From the NCBI GenBank assembly GCA_033063855.1, contig CP093830.1, forward strand, positions 21,886,854 to 21,950,853: a DNA stretch of 64,000 nucleotides, given 5' to 3'. The notes below the pieces were generated by a model. The model was not told the DNA's origin. It searched no databases and saw nothing but the letters and a program-made list of their open reading frames with translations. Position numbers and translations under genes: made by a program. This DNA is from Smittia aterrima. Taxonomy: Eukaryota; Arthropoda; Insecta; Diptera; Chironomidae. Numbering within the stretch: position 1 is the stretch's first letter; each line of letters starts with the position of its first letter. Below are positions 34,015 to 48,515 of this stretch, piece by piece.

Positions 34015-37000
34015 GACACCAACTATCTTTTGCACGCAGCACTTTTGAAACTAATGCAGAAACTTTGTGACGATTGTCTTTTATAGTTTTTCATAGCGAT
34101 AAAGTGCAGCTCTCGACATACTTTCAGATTTCAGCCGCAACAATGTTGAGCGAAATAAAATAGAACTTTCGATAAGAAATTTGTGGCCATCAAAAACACT
34201 TTTAGGCTTTAATTGCAAATCTGCAATCTTTCTAGCTCACGCAATCTCGTTTCTGACGCTCGTGCAAGAATCGACATCAATAAATTTGAGGCGAAACGAA
34301 TTTCCTGAAATAAATTACGAAGAGCTTAAGGAGATTGCGTGCACGTCCATGAGAGAACAAACGAGCCTCCTTTTGAATTATCCAAGAATATTGTTTCAAC
34401 ACAACTTGCGGAACAGGAAAAGATTTCTCTTTGGCTTTTATTCGGGAATGATGATGGTGCCGTGAAGGTAAAACTTGAAACGAGAGAAAAATGAGGAAAG
34501 TGACTTTTAACTTGTTTTAAAATTATTAATAATTCAAAGAAATTTATGCAAGCGCAAACTTTTTCCTTTTCTTTCTTCCTCTTCTTCCATCTGCCATCGC
34601 AATTTGTATGATGGAGAGTCTGCTTCATAGCGGAAAGCTTTCTTCACAAGTCCATACATTACGTCAACGTAGAGAGATGGCGAAGACGAATAAAAACACA
34701 AACACGATTATTTATTTAAACTTTAAGTCACTGTCTTCACTTTTTGTGTGTGTAAGCTCAGAGAATAAATTTATTCTGTTGGTGATGAGAAAGTTTCACG
34801 TTCCATAAGCGCGCTAGATTTTTCATAAACAATTAGCCAAAGCTAAAGTCCTGAATGCATAAATAAACGCAGAATCTCCGTGAACAAGCTTCACTTGTTT
34901 GTGATGTTGAGCTGAGAAGCATAAACAAAGTTGACTTAGATTGATGAAAGTTCAAGGAAGAATTTGGCTTCATTTTAACTTTCAAGATTTATTTTATCTA
35001 AGTTTGTCAAACAAGAACTTTGATTGCTGATGGTGTATTCATAATAAATCATTTCCAGACTTTTTTCCTCGCTCCCCATAAACCATTATCAATGTGACTA
35101 ATACACGATGAGACTATTTATGGATGTTTTCTTGTTCATCGTCTTTCGCCTATTTAGAGCAGAATTGTGACAGTAGAAAATGATTTCTTCAACGCTACAC
35201 TATTTATATTTATCCACTCAATTGTCGATTCGATTAGTGTTCGCGCAATCTGTTCGCAAGACAAGAAGGAAAAGGAAGAAATGAAGAAAAAACAACAAGA
35301 AGACAAACACAACAGCATATCAGATCCTTCAGCTTGTCTCCAGCAAAACAATTTCTTGTTTTCTTATCGCTCGCTTTTTGTGTGTTTGCTCGTCGTCGTT
35401 TCGCTTGATAAATCATTGAACGGTTCGTTCGGCGAACAAAAAAAATTTCGAAGCAGACTGCAAAAGCAAGTCACAAACATTGAAGTTGGAGATCAATTTT
35501 TCATTATTTGTTGTAGTGGCGCGAAACGGAAACAATTTCAAGAAACACATCCTCGAGAAGATTGTCGCCGGATGGGAAAATGTTGTGGCTTAGAGACGAC
35601 GTCGATTCTGAAGTAATTTCCTTTCTAATTCTCTTGCAAACTTCTTTTGTAATTAATGGAAATCAATTTAAATCATTCAGACTTCGTCCCAAGTCAAATG
35701 TTTAGCGACGACGATACGTTCAAAGAATTTGTAGAGACAAAAAAAAAATCCAAATCAAATTTGCGCAAAACAGATAAGTTGAAGAGGGAAAGGGCATACG
35801 TTGAATGTTTGAACAGAAAAATGAAAGCAAACTGTTTTGTCGTGTTTATCTGAGAGAAAACACAATATCATCACATCACAGCATCATTTGCCGAAAGTGA
35901 TCCATTCTTTGTTTCGACTCCTTCGTCTTTTATCCTCAACCAGACATTCTCGTATTGTGACCCTCGCTCTCACTCTAGAGTTTTCACAATATTGAATTAA
36001 GCTTTTTCAATTTCTGGCCCCGAGTACAAAAAGGATTGACTTTTCATTCCACTCTGACCGTCTATTGATAAAGGCATTCGATAGAAAGGCCCCAAAAAAC
36101 ACACAAAAAAAAATTAACAATGAAACGTTTTATTCTTTATGGACAGAAAGCCTTCGAAAATGGCATCAATGTGATTCCGATAGAGCACGCGGGGGTCAGG
36201 AAGATTCGTAGGGCATGTAAAGTAAGAATCTGCTTCTCAATGAAAGCTGTCGGAACAATTATTTCGTGACGTTCTTTCTCCACAGAATTTCGTAATAAAA
36301 AAACAGAAACGCGAGCAATCTGCTCTGATTGAAACAAGGAAATGTGGTGAGGTCGTCGTGGAAGAAGGCCATTAACCATTTAAAAGGTATTTAAGCTGTT
36401 GATGCGTATCAATTTACTTCAACCCGCCGCATTATCAAATAATTGTTTCTAATTCAATTTTCCCTGCTTAAATCGACACATTTGAAGTGAAATTGATAAG
36501 TTAAGCGAAGGGTGAGCTCGAGGACACGTTTGCCGATGCGGAGCAAGAAGTCAAACGACTTCCCCACACAAATAACAGTTCAGAGGTAATCGCGTGCAAA
36601 TAAATTTCCCAACGATCAAGCGAACACAAAGCGAAGTGAAAGAGAGAACTTTTTTTAAATGAAAAGGTATAATGGGCTCCCGCGATTAACTTTTCCATTC
36701 TTTTGATAAAAGTCAAAGGAGAAATATAAGCGGCAAAAGAAATTGCCCTCGCTCACCGACAAACGGCTTAACACATCCAACGTTTGTAAGACGCGGGTGG
36801 CAAAGAAGGAAGCAATCTAAATTGCTCAATTTTCGTCTTCTCATTCGATTCAAGCTTCACATTTAGGAAGAGAAAAAAAAGTCGACAAGCGCTTTTTTTT
36901 GTGAGCCTTCACATCCGCTGCCGATTGATATCGTTCTTTGACTTTTTTCGTATGAAGAATTCATGAGAGAGAGGAAAGTTATTCGAACACATAAACACAT

Positions 37001-39404
37001 CAAACAAAAATTGTGAGCTTAGCTTTTTTATTTTCCAATTAAATTCTTTACTCGTTCATTGAATGATTAAGAGAACGACACACAAGGAGATCACTAAGCT
37101 TATCTCCTTTCAGTCTAAGATTTTGACAGACGATTTAAATCAACAGGATGTCTGTGGGAGAGGAGCATCAAGGTTGAAAAGGAAATCTCATGAAATTACG
37201 CAGTTTGTTGCTTCCTCAGCTCTATCTGGCACTTGAAATCTCATCTAGTCTAATTAAAATATCATAACCTTTCGCTCTTGTTCTCTTGTTGCTTCCTTCC
37301 AAAGAAACTATCCTCGTTTGAAGATGAAGAGGCAACAAAAAAGTGATTTAGATCATAAATGATGAGTGGTCGTAAAACAGAAGCAGCAGCTTCGTTCGGA
37401 GCTTAGATATCATGTAGCAAAACTCTTTTTTCACTTCATAAAAGTTAATCTGTTGCAAATTTGTTGTGAGTGAGGGGGAGCAAATAAAATCAGAGTACCT
37501 GAAAATCATCCCGCATGATATGAAAAACAGCTTGTAACAGACTCTTATGAATCTCTCTTTACATATTTTTCAAGCGCTAACACTCAGCCGTTTGCTGCTG
37601 CTGGAGAAAGGAAAAAGAAAGAAGAAGAAAAAAAAACGAAGCTTCCACTTCAGTGAAAAATTATTTGTAGCAATTTTTCTCCGAACTTACCTCGCTTCAT
37701 CCAGCGAAGAAGCCGAAAAGATTAATGATCTCGAAGACAGTGTGAAAAATGCTTCATTGCCCTATATCATTGCAATAAAGAAGGAGAAAGAGAAACAACG
37801 AAATGATTAAGTGCAAAAAGTTCACTTCACTTTTCTCTCGCTGTACTCCTCCGACCTGTTATTTATTTTACAAAAATGCTCCAGCGATGGCTTCAGAAGG
37901 AGAAGCTAATGGAAAAAGTGTGACATTTCACCTTCTGCTTTTTGTCATTTTGTTATTCTCTGATTTAAAGTGGAGTCTGTGATTCGTTTTTGGATTCCTC
38001 AGCTTCTTCTTCTAGTTAATCATATCAAATTAAACGCCAGGCGATTTCTTCGATTATCGAAATGTAATCGCCCACATAAAATTTCCTTTTACATCAGCTA
38101 ATCACTCAGCATTTATGAACTGTGAATACGAGTGAAATTCATTGTTGGATTCATATCAATTCCTCATCGATTCCTTGAGATGTCTCTCGTAAAAACTTTA
38201 ATTCATTCCTCTCGCTTGCTGCCGCTGCTGCTGCTGCTTTCAGCATATTTTGTTTACGATCTGGAGTTTAATGTCGTGAAATTGATATCAAGATAGAAAA
38301 TATTAACGTTTCGTGTTTCATATTTGCACGAAGTTTAAAAAAGGGGAAGTTGCAATGAGCATGCGCAGGATGACGACAATTTGTAGAAAGACGGTGAGTA
38401 GATGAAGTTGGTTTGCTATTGAAATTGATTGCGAGGGTAGCAACGGTTTTCTGCTTGTGAATTCATCTAATGATGAATATGATTGAAGGGAATTCATTTT
38501 AGAAAACTTGAAATATTTTTCTCAAATTTTTTTTTGTAAATAAATGTTTCTGGGTTAAAAAAATGTTTCAGATCAAACAAAATTTAATTTTCAGCATTTT
38601 CTTATGAATTTTCTTTAAATTCACGTTCAACAAGTCAGGATCATCTCGATGAGCAATTTGTTCATAACAATTCAACTCTCTTTCGCTAAAAATTAAAGAG
38701 AATCTCGAGTCTCGATGAGAACTCTCCCCTCCAAGTTTCTGCGTTGCCGACTGAACCCTCGAAACATTTTTCTTCCCTCATCGCAATCCGCCCTTCCACT
38801 TTCAAAAGGGAAAATGCGAATGTTTGACATTAGATTGCGTAAATTTTGAATTGAAAAACTTCCCCGAGGTGTCGTGTTCGCACTAGAGACATCTGACATT
38901 ATTTGATTAGGAATAGGAAACAAAAAAGAAAAAAAAATCTCAATTCGCGACATCTGAAAATAATTTGGAAAACAAAAAAAGCTTCGAAAGTTTTTCCTGA
39001 AAACTTTTCTCTGTTCTAAGACTTTTCGATCTCTTAGCACAACGCAGAATCTATTCGAACTTACCTCAACTCGTGCAGCAAAGTCAGTCAACGTTCATCT
39101 GTCGAAGGAATCGGATCGGAAATACCAAACGGTCAAGATTTGTCACAGAGAATCCAAAGGATTATCCCAAGTTCAAAAGAGAGAGAGAGAGAGAAATATC
39201 TTTAATTACATAATAAAAGTTTCAAGTGCGGTCGTGGAAAATTATTGTCCACTTCCTTTTTATGCGAAACAAAAAGAGATTTTTGTGCGTAACGTGATTT
39301 GTGTCAGTTGATTAAAAAAATACGAAAGCAATTGAAAAGTTCAAAGTTTATCAGAACCTTCAAAAAAATTTGTTTAATCGTTGATTGGGAAACAAGTGTC
39401 GACA
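34015..39404. other. 5.4-kb interval without a recognisable gene
   Basis: Gene E's promoter lies at the left edge. Elsewhere the open frames are short or begin at non-ATG codons and lack domains. A GCTGCTGCT run near 38222-38240 and a GA run near 39179-39195 are simple repeats. Near 38354-38400 a tiny ATG frame runs into a GTGAGT donor and could be an isolated 5' exon, but nothing confirms it. Confidence 0.45.
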
Positions 39405-42400
39405 ATGTCTCATCAGTCTTCATTATTCCTTTGTCTGGTGCTTCTATTAGTTGCAATGATCATCACCGCAAATGGTTTACAATGTCACGTTTGTGGTCAA
39501 TTCAACGATGGTGTCGGCTCGATAACTCCTTGCCTTAACTACACTGTAGCTAACGCTCATCTCCATTTGAAAGAATGCCCGAGAAAGACAGACAAGTTTT
39601 GTGTGGTAAGCTTTCATTTTTTCAATTATAACTTTTTCCTGCAAGTGTCGTCTAAAAATTGCTTTTCGCCGTTTGGTTTATGTGGAGAGAAAGCAGAAAC
39701 GTCGAGGGAAAAATGTTTATGGAGATGAGGAAGAAAACTTTTTTTGTTGTAGAAATTTTTCCCGAAAAACGAACCGGAAATATGTCATGAGCCTTACATA
39801 ATGCATTAAAATATTTCTAAAACTTTATATTTCTCGAGACTCGGGTTGCGTAATTGCCTTGGATAATTGAATTTTCCATTTCCTCGGAAAGGGTTCGCTG
39901 AAAATTAATGTTAATTGAAATCTTTTGATCTTTGAGACATTCGTCGACCTAGTCTCTGCTGATTTCCTTAATTACTACAAAGCGTGGCAAGCATCGCTGA
40001 ATTAGTCGACGCTTCTCGCTAAGAACCCTTCTCATCTCCACGGCATTACTCGTTGACGTAAAAGCAAAACAACAGAACTCATTAATATTGTCTGAAGCAT
40101 TCAACTTGAAGGCAATTTCTCATTGCGAATTGCTACGCTTACAAGTAAAGATTGCAATAACGGTGAGAGAAGCAGAATTGTGTAATCAGGCAGATGGAGA
40201 AAGTTTCAATTCAATCTTTGCGATATGTTCATTGCAGGAGAACTCAAGAACATTCGACGCACATTAATCATTTTCCTTCTTCGACAAGAATTTACTTTAT
40301 TGCTGACACTAACTGCAAGTCACTCCTCGAATATGTTTCACTTTTCAAATTCAATTTCCGAGAGTGAACTTTTTTTGAAAACAAAAAAACTTTTCCGGGA
40401 AAGTTCTCCTTCACTGCAAAATAAATTGCTTCAATTATTCATCTGAGAAGGTTTTCTATACGCATCGTCTCGAAGCCTCTTAGTAATTGCAAAGAAAAGC
40501 TTTGAGTCACATGAATTTAACATCGCATGTAATCTCCAGGGACACGAAAGCTTCGTTCGGTAAATTTTGTGGAACAATGAACGTCCTTTAGTCTATGTCG
40601 AGAGCAACAAAGGGTTTTAGTGTTAGACAGAACGTTACATTGATTGTTCGAGAGCTTCTGTAATAGAAAACTTTGTGTGAAACTATTAACTGAACGTTAG
40701 AGCAGTAAACTTTACGATGAGGAAGCTTTAATGAAGTCTACGAGAGAGATAAGAAAGGAATGAGAAGCTGATGATGTGTTGAACCCAACAGGCTATACCC
40801 GCAGGCCACGAGCTTTAATCTTTTGTTAATTTATGAGAAACTGTTTTCTGTCGTCCAACCCAAAAACCTAAAGCTCGACAATGAAAATTATTCTCATAAA
40901 TCTCCGGAATTAATTTAACAGAAAAAAAGGAGAAAGAACATTTCCGGTATTCAATGAAATTCGAAATTATGATAAATTACGCTTTCTCGTGACATAATTG
41001 CGAAGGAAAGTTTTTACTTTTTCCAAGTTGGACGAGAGGATTCTTAGAAACATAAATAATAAATTATCACAACCTATCCCAATGATTTCTCTTCGACAAT
41101 CGCGTTCGTGAAGATCTAAATTCGAGTCCCTCACGTAAAACGAAGATTACTCGAACTTTTCTTTTGCCTTGAAGGTTCGCTTTTTGCTCACTTCGAATGA
41201 ATTGGAAATGTTTTAATTGAATTTCGCTCTCCTTGAATTTTATGAGTTATTGCTTGAGATAGTCGAAGATGAAATAGAAAAATTCTTGAAGATAAATTGT
41301 GTTTCTCTCTTGAAAGTAAATTGAAATTCCTTTCGAGATTTTCCTTAATTTTCGGAAAAGCCAAACCTCACTCACCACAACCTCAGACTCCTCAACTCAC
41401 AAATATTTAAAGTCAAAGTGCAGTTCACACATAATTTCCATGAATTCTCGTTTGTGCAAACATGCACAACAGCAGTCGACTTTATCATAATCGCATTCGA
41501 CGTCACGAGGATCCCAAATGTGCAAATATTTATTATCAGAAACGAAGCGAATGCTTTTGATCTAAACTAACAATTTCACGCCGCATAAACAGCGGAGATT
41601 AAATTCTGGCGTCGCGCTGTCAACCGGGAACACTCAAAATGCTTTCCGCTGGATTAAAACTTTGGTGCACAATGCAGATGAGTTAATGATATCTACCGAC
41701 AAAGTGCTAACAATCAGCTCTCAACATCGTATAAGCACAATCCATTATCTCTCGTGTTCAACACGCTATTCAATTACGAGCGGTTTTCGTTCCCCAAAAA
41801 ACTGAGGTAAGCGACTCGAATGACATCGCTTTTGGAGCGTTTCTTCCTCTATCAGTTAAACAAAGCGAAACATGGGATGAATAAAAAGCTCGAGGAGCTT
41901 AAAAACAAAGCATCAAATTACGACGATAAAATGAAAATTCCAGTGATCCCGGAGCAAGCTCGTAAAATCAATCACGTATGCTCGTAAAAAAGCTTCGCTC
42001 GCATTTTGGGATGAAATCAAAGTTCAAAGGAATCTAAGTTGCTTTAATCTATGCGATTAATAATCTCAACCAAACTTTACGACCAAAATTCATCGTCGAA
42101 CGGATTTAATTCGGCAATAAATCTTTTGCTTTTAGTGGAATTGCTTTATTTCCATCGGCGGTCGCATTAAACTGCAGTGAACTCGAAAATTTGAAAATTG
42201 CGTGATTACAAATTTATTCACTTTGCTTTCATAGATTGATTGATGGATTCGACAAAGTTTTCGAGACAAACAAAACTTTGACGCATGAAGCTCTCGAGTG
42301 AGAAGTCAAGTTGACTGATGTATGATGAAGTTTTTTGTGATTAATGTTTGTTCTTCGACGCAAATCCAAACAAATTACTTTGCTCAAGGAAGTCAATCGA

Positions 42401-44763
42401 AGTTGAAATTTATGATTCTAAGATTCTACCGTAACAAACTTGAGAAGAAGCTTTGGGGCCTTCTCTTCATAGGCCCTAAAGTTTTACGACTCCATTCGAA
42501 GCCAAAAACGATTCTACCTTTCATTTTCCAATCTCCGCAGTAATAACGATGGCAAAGAGGAAACTTGGCAGATTAACATCGATAAGAAGTTTGAATTTAT
42601 GATCACTGCGAGCTCTTCAGATTGTCGAGTACATAATTAGGGTTTGCTCACTTATTCAAACAGGAATTGAGTTGGCTCGTCTCTCAGTGGCCACGTGAAA
42701 AGTGAACAAGCTTTTTTATCGATCATTATTCGCTCGAGGAGTTTCCGGTTTAATCTCTTTGCGTTCGCCACGAAAAAAAAATCTGTTTTATCATAAAATC
42801 TGAAGCTTTAATGCTTTGATATCATAATGTCGTTAAAGCTTTGTCTAAATCCAATTAAAATCCAATCAAAATGAAAGCTTAAAAGTTTCTAGTTGAAAGG
42901 AGAACAAAACAACAAAACTTTGTTGCTGACGAGTGAGCAGCGTTTGTTCTTAAAGTTTTTTTTTGTTTTTCTTGTCAAGTTTTTACTCGACATTGCTCTT
43001 GAATTTTCGTTCCGCTATTCACGATGGAAATCTCGTTTTCATGAACACTATTAAAGGACTCCTCATCAAAACAAACGACCACTGTAATTATCGCACGTTT
43101 TATGTTTCCTTTGTTTCCTCCCTTGAATCTTCTTTCAAAAGAATGCTGGTCTACGTCTTTACTAAAAGGTTTCTTATTATCTCTTGAACCGACAATGAAC
43201 GAAATGATTATGCCGACGCAAACTTAATTACGATAACAATGAACAAATGAGCAGGAAGAATAATTTCGTGAAAAGAGAATTGAGAAATTTGAATGAGAAT
43301 TGTGCATTAAGGCGAAGATCTCTGACTCATCGTAATTTATAAACCTTCCCCACGTAATTCAAAAGTTTACAAATTTGATCTGAAAACGTAAAATTTTAAA
43401 CAACTCGAGAAAGTTTCCTTTTTTGCAATTTCTTATGCAAAAACAATTTTTTTTTCTCGGTTGGAAAAGTTTTCTTCGCCAACAAAAGTTTCGCCAACTT
43501 TTGTTCAACGTTGAAAAGGATTTAAGTTGAACAGCAAAGCGTTCGACCAAAGAGGAAGTAACTTTAATGAAGACTTTTTGCGAGGGAGGATGAAATAATG
43601 AAGCGAAAAACTCTTGGCGGGTGGCCGCTGGATGCAGTTCAGATGCTTTTTAAATTGCGAAAAGATTTATCTGCGGAAATTTATTTGAAGCTTAGTTTGT
43701 CTGAATAAATGTAAATTTATTAACATTTCTAATCTCCAGCAACGTTCGTTGCACGAGAAACAAATGAAAGCTTAAAAGTTCTTGTTGGAAAGTCGTTAAA
43801 ACTTCTAACTGGAGAACGCTAATTAACAAATCATGAGCGAAAGGGGAAACCATAAAACTCTTTTTTATCAGAAGAGCCAACCATGCAGACAAATTCTAAT
43901 TACACATTCGCTCTTCTTATTCAAAAACTTTCTTCAACTTTGATGAGGATTTGGTTTTAATGAAACATTAAATATTTGTTGAGTGGCTTGACTTTGGTGT
44001 CATCGCGTTAAGGAAAGTGATTTAAATTCTTCCGCTCCTCTCAGGCAAATGTTTACTTTGAATTAATGCAAAAAGCGTTGTTTCCTTATTAAACATTCAT
44101 CGTTAAATCTCGCCTGAGGATTTTACTGTTAATTATGTAATGTCTCGTCAGTGCTTATCTGAATGTTTTCCTTTTACAGAAATACGTGTCTGAGCTGTCG
44201 ACGGTGAGAGATTGTGTGGAGACTTGTGTGGAAAAAGGTAAGCAGATGATGTGATATGACACTATAAAGCTCCCTCGACGAACGAAATGCCGTCAACGCA
44301 GAGACGTTGAAATTAAACCAGAAGTTCGTGATATAACTTTAGGGGGGGAAGCCTCAACCAGCTTCATATCAAAAAACTTCCACTTATCATCATTTCAGAT
44401 TTAAAACGAGTACGAGAAGCTACTCTCATATTCACGAAATAAACTTTTTTCATGGAAACGAGGAAAACGAAATTTTCACAACACGTCGTTTCATAAACTT
44501 GTTAAAACTATAACGAAACTTTATTGAAACAATATTTGATTCTTAAACGAATTAAAGAGGATCCAGATTGTCTCGAGTTAAAGACTTTAATTTAAATATC
44601 TTCAATATTTGTTTATCTTTCATTCACAGAGGTTTGGGATACATCAACTTACTGCTGCAATGAAAATAGCTGCAACGAGTCAACGATTGCATCTCTCTCG
44701 AAATATATTCTCATCGCATCTACAATGTTTGTAACAGCAAGACAACTCATTCGACGAGTGTAA
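39405..44763 (+). CDS. Ly6/uPAR (three-finger) GPI-type protein with 4.6-kb intron
   Basis: Exons 39405-39605, 44180-44237 and 44630-44763 give 130 aa in matching phases. A signal peptide (residues 1-24, ending TANG) precedes an LU domain starting LQCHVCG. Ten cysteines (27, 30, 43, 58, 66, 79, 83, 95, 96, 101) and the terminal CCNENSCN motif match the family's disulphide pattern. NYT at 45-47 is a possible N-glycosylation site. The C-terminus (SKYILIASTMFV) is a short hydrophobic run consistent with a GPI signal, although it ends in basic residues (RQLIRRV). Insect Ly6 proteins (such as quiver, boudin, crooked) act at the cell surface in septate junctions, channels or sleep; which one this resembles cannot be told. 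Intron 1 (39606-44179) shows no gene of its own. AATAAA at 44771-44776. Confidence 0.88.
39606..44179 (+). other. long first intron of the Ly6 gene
   Basis: This intron is about 80 times longer than other introns in the window and begins GTAAGC and ends TTTTACAG. No nested gene is recognisable on either strand. A section near 41560-41760 has the mix of TAAT words and GC-rich strings seen in the gene-poor intervals, so enhancers are possible. Confidence 0.6.
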
Positions 44764-47700
44764 AATATTTAATAAATTTAATAAAATATTTGTCAAGTTA
44801 TTCATTTGAGTTCAAATTTTGTTTGAGATGGCAACGAAGACGTCGAGGAGACGTTTTAGAAAAGCTTTTAAAAAGTCATTTTAATTCGATTTGCTTGTGC
44901 TGCTAGAGTATAAATTTAAATCGATGGAAGTAGCAATGAAACACATCACAATATTCTAAAAACTTTATTAACTTTTACTCTGTTGAGTGGGGAACCGTTG
45001 AAACTAAAAAATATTTTCCTTCACTAACCAAACAGAAATTTTTAATCAAATTGGTTTTGAAATTTCAATTTAATGTGAGAAATGCACAAGGAATTAATAA
45101 AACTGAATCTAAGTCCGAGAAATCTGTAAAAAAATATTTGAAAAACATTTCCAATTTAAAGTTTGAATGAAAATTTAAGTCGCGAGCTATTTTGGTGTCG
45201 TGAGCCTGTCAGAAAAAGCGAGAGAATGACGACGTGAAATTGCATTTTACTTTCCTCTGAGCTGTTGAAATATTCAAGCGCAGCTCATAGCTCAAGCTCT
45301 CAGAGTCTGAAAGGCAAAAATTTATGTTCAAATATTTGTTTCAGAATTGCCTCGAGCTTCTCCGTTTCAACATTAAATTATTTATGAACTACCTGAAAAT
45401 CTATTTACTGTTGATTAAATTAAAATTTTCATGTTTGCATTAAATAGATTTCAAGATGAAGAGAAATGAAGAGTCATAGGATGAAACTATCAAATTCTAG
45501 CCTAGCGTGAAAAACAAAATGTAGCCAACTACCTTAATAAGACAAAATGTTCGCTCAGTCTTCCTTAAACATTTAAAAATAAATGAAATTTCAAACGTTT
45601 TCATTTCACTCGCTTAAACTTTATTTCAGATTGTTCTCGAGGAAAGTTCCATCTGATTGAGTTAATTTCACTGCGAGAGATCGCAACTTAAAGCACTGCC
45701 CAACATTTCCGAATTGTTTGGGAAGAAATTCATTAAAAAGAATCAAATTTCCGCTTTTTGATTTTATCTTAAACGCGACAAGCGTGAAATTTAGTTTAAT
45801 AATTAGATTATTATGTGTGCAGTTCGTTGGTCGTGAGGTTGATGAACTGCACAGCTAAAATCATCAAAATATTGTGAATCCAAGAAAAGAAAGAAATATT
45901 TTTAAATGATATCTCTGATATTAAATCGTCTCCCGCATGCGCTCGAACCTTTAGATGAGAGCTCTTAGAATAAGGTCGCATTTTATTGTAAAAAGACGTT
46001 CTTTAGTCAAACTTATTATATTCTGTGTGTAACTGAAGCATTTTTGTAGTCAACCATAACAAGAAATTCTAAACTTTATGAGAAAATCACTCTTAGCAAA
46101 GTATTTGAGTCAAGCATAGAATTTATAAGAAATATAAATTAAACTTGCTCTCCTTCAATATTTGACGTGAAAGAAGAAAAAAAATCTTTAAATTTTCTAA
46201 CTTAAAGCTAGCGTTGAGATTCAGCAGTTAAAGCAATTCATAAAATATTGGAATCCCCTTCAATAATCAAGTGACAAAAGATTCCGTTGCGTTTTATTGT
46301 CTAACTCCGATGCTTCATTTTTAACGAGCAATAAATAACAGACGGTCGAAGAAATGGAAAAATATTCTTTTGTGGTTTTGTGATCAAAAAATATTATTTC
46401 GTGAGATGTTCGAAGCAAATGTCGACAAACTATGAACAAAATAAATAAAAATGTTTTAGGAAAAAGAATTAAACTTTTTGATGAAACGTTTAGTTTTTCA
46501 GTAAAAGGTTTTTTGAATGAGAGTGTGATTAGGATCAACCCGGGAGCTAAATACCTTTCCTCTGTGCGGTGAAGCTCACGTTATTAAAGGTCCAACACAG
46601 AAAAGTTTCAACAAAGGGAAAAATATTTTTCCGCGGCGCCTGTTAATGAACTTGAGCTCTGAGGATAATGAAATTTGCCATTTCATGTTCATACCTCGAC
46701 TGGCTCGTAAAACAATGAAGAGATTCTCGTAAGGTCGTTGTTTGATTATTTAATGAAATCTTATTCAAGCGATTCTTTACTTAATGTCAACGAGAAAGAT
46801 TTAAACATTTTTGTAAATCTCCAATATTTTTACGCTTCGCTCCTTTGCTTCGTTTATTAGGTTTCTGAAGAATTTATGACAAAAAACAAACAAAAACGTT
46901 TTATCCTCGCACTGTTTGTCATAAGAAAAGAGAAAGTCGGATTATTTCTCTGCTTCGCTTTCATTTCCCTTCAGTTCTCTGTAAACCCCGTCAAACGAAG
47001 CTTTTATTGCGGTTCCTTGTGGTTATTTAGGCGCAACGACGCTAAAAGCGCTTTCACACTTCACAACGAGCGTTAAGCTTTTTGATTGATTTATGAATGA
47101 GAGGAATTTTACTTTGACACAAACAATGAAGAATGATGAGTCTCAAGAAAATTCTTTCACACATTTAGCAATTTTCGAGAGGCGGAAACTTCCATTTAAT
47201 AATTTTGAATCAAGACGTGAATTGAATCCTCCAGCCGAGAGCTCTCACGATAAGGATCAATAAAGTAATCGAGATCAATGCTTACACAATTTCACTTTCG
47301 CTCTGATCCGAAAAAACAGATTTTCCAGCCGCACGTCTGATGTTTTCTGATTTTATTGCCCTCACATGCTGCTTAGATCCTTAGCTATGGATGTTTCGCG
47401 CATATCTCGGAGCCCGTAAACTTGCAGAAAAAAATCTTTTTCCACAAGCAATTTAGGTCGCAAGGGTTTCATAAACATCAAACGCCGAGATTGCCTCAGT
47501 TGTGTGAAATTGTAATCGGAAATAACAAGAAGAAATATCCAATAAGCGCTTTGCTACGCCAAGTGCTCGTACCGCATAATTTATTTTGATTTCAGAACAA
47601 GCCATACTCTAATTATAAGAGAGGTTGAGTAGATGATGAAATTAGGGTTGGAATTAATACCTGACGAGGCTGTGAAGGAAACCTCAATAAGATGAAATTT

Positions 47701-48053
47701 TCATTAATCAAATCAAACATTCTAATTCAATCAATTAGCCGGAAAATTATGTTTTGTCGGCTGAAATCAATGGAGCGGAAAATATTTGATAATAATTGGC
47801 AAGTGTATGAATAACTGATGCTCATTCGTGTATGCTCGACTGCTCGATTGATTATCAAAGGAAACTTTTCTAATATTGAGAAGAAAATCAGGACGAGTTG
47901 GACGTGAATAATCAAAAAAGAAATTCAAATTGCGCAACATCATTCCTCGAAGCGATAGAGTTAACATGAGTTCAGGAATTTCTAAGAAAAGGGAGACAAC
48001 CTTTTCTTGGGGTAATTGGATTTCAAAGGAAAACATACTTTTACACATTTTAC
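44764..48053. other. 3.3-kb interval without a recognisable gene
   Basis: AT-rich; holds the 3' UTR and poly(A) signal of the Ly6 gene. The 106-codon minus-strand frame at 47767-48087 has no family resemblance, but part of it is repeated in inverted orientation near 50206 (see findings). Confidence 0.5.
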
Positions 48054-48515
48054 ATGTTTTTTCATGCCATTTGTTATCATTTTTCATGCCATTATTTTAT
48101 CATTAAAAACCAAATCGTAAGTATCTTAGGAAACACAACATTAAAACTTACGAAAGAAATCCAATTATCCGACGAGCAAATGCGACCACTCGTCGAAAAA
48201 AAGGAGATCAAGAGAAACATCAATGTTGATCAGACGTGTTAATAAAATTGCTTTAAACGTGATGCTCCAAAAAAAAAAAAGATTCCAGCAAAATCGATGA
48301 TTGGTGGAAAGGAACCTAGAGAGGAATATCGAAATCCACGTTGGGGTATTACTCAAAGCTTAAGCGAATCGGAAAAGTGATTCCAGATGTTTTTGAAAAG
48401 TTCCGTCAAAATAAAACTCACGTCGAATATCAAACCAACAGAACAAACAGCTTCCAAACCAACAAAAGACCTGATACTTCCAAGAATCACGTCCCCGTCA
48501 AAAAACGCAAGAATT
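48054..48515 (+). pseudogene. decayed reading frame, unknown family
   Basis: One plus-strand frame runs from about 48054 to the TAA near 48513, interrupted by TAATAA at 48240-48245 and by a TAG after WWKGT near 48320. Between the stops it reads as Lys-rich protein: LTKEIQLSDEQMRPLVEKKE before the first stops, then DAPKKKKDSSKIDDWWKGT, then KRIGKVIPDVFEKFRQNKT and a basic end (VPVKKRKN). The composition is more protein-like than the surrounding frames. No family is recognised; a degenerate processed gene or transposon gene is possible. No intron explains the stops, since the A-rich sequence near 48275 is not a plausible acceptor. Confidence 0.3.

Noticed and set aside
35167..35616. 149-codon plus-strand frame
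   Set aside because: Begins with GTG, not ATG, has no recognised domain and no supporting splice sites.
38693..39091. 132-codon minus-strand frame
   Set aside because: Starts at TTG, no domain, and lies just upstream of the Ly6 gene, where promoter DNA is expected.
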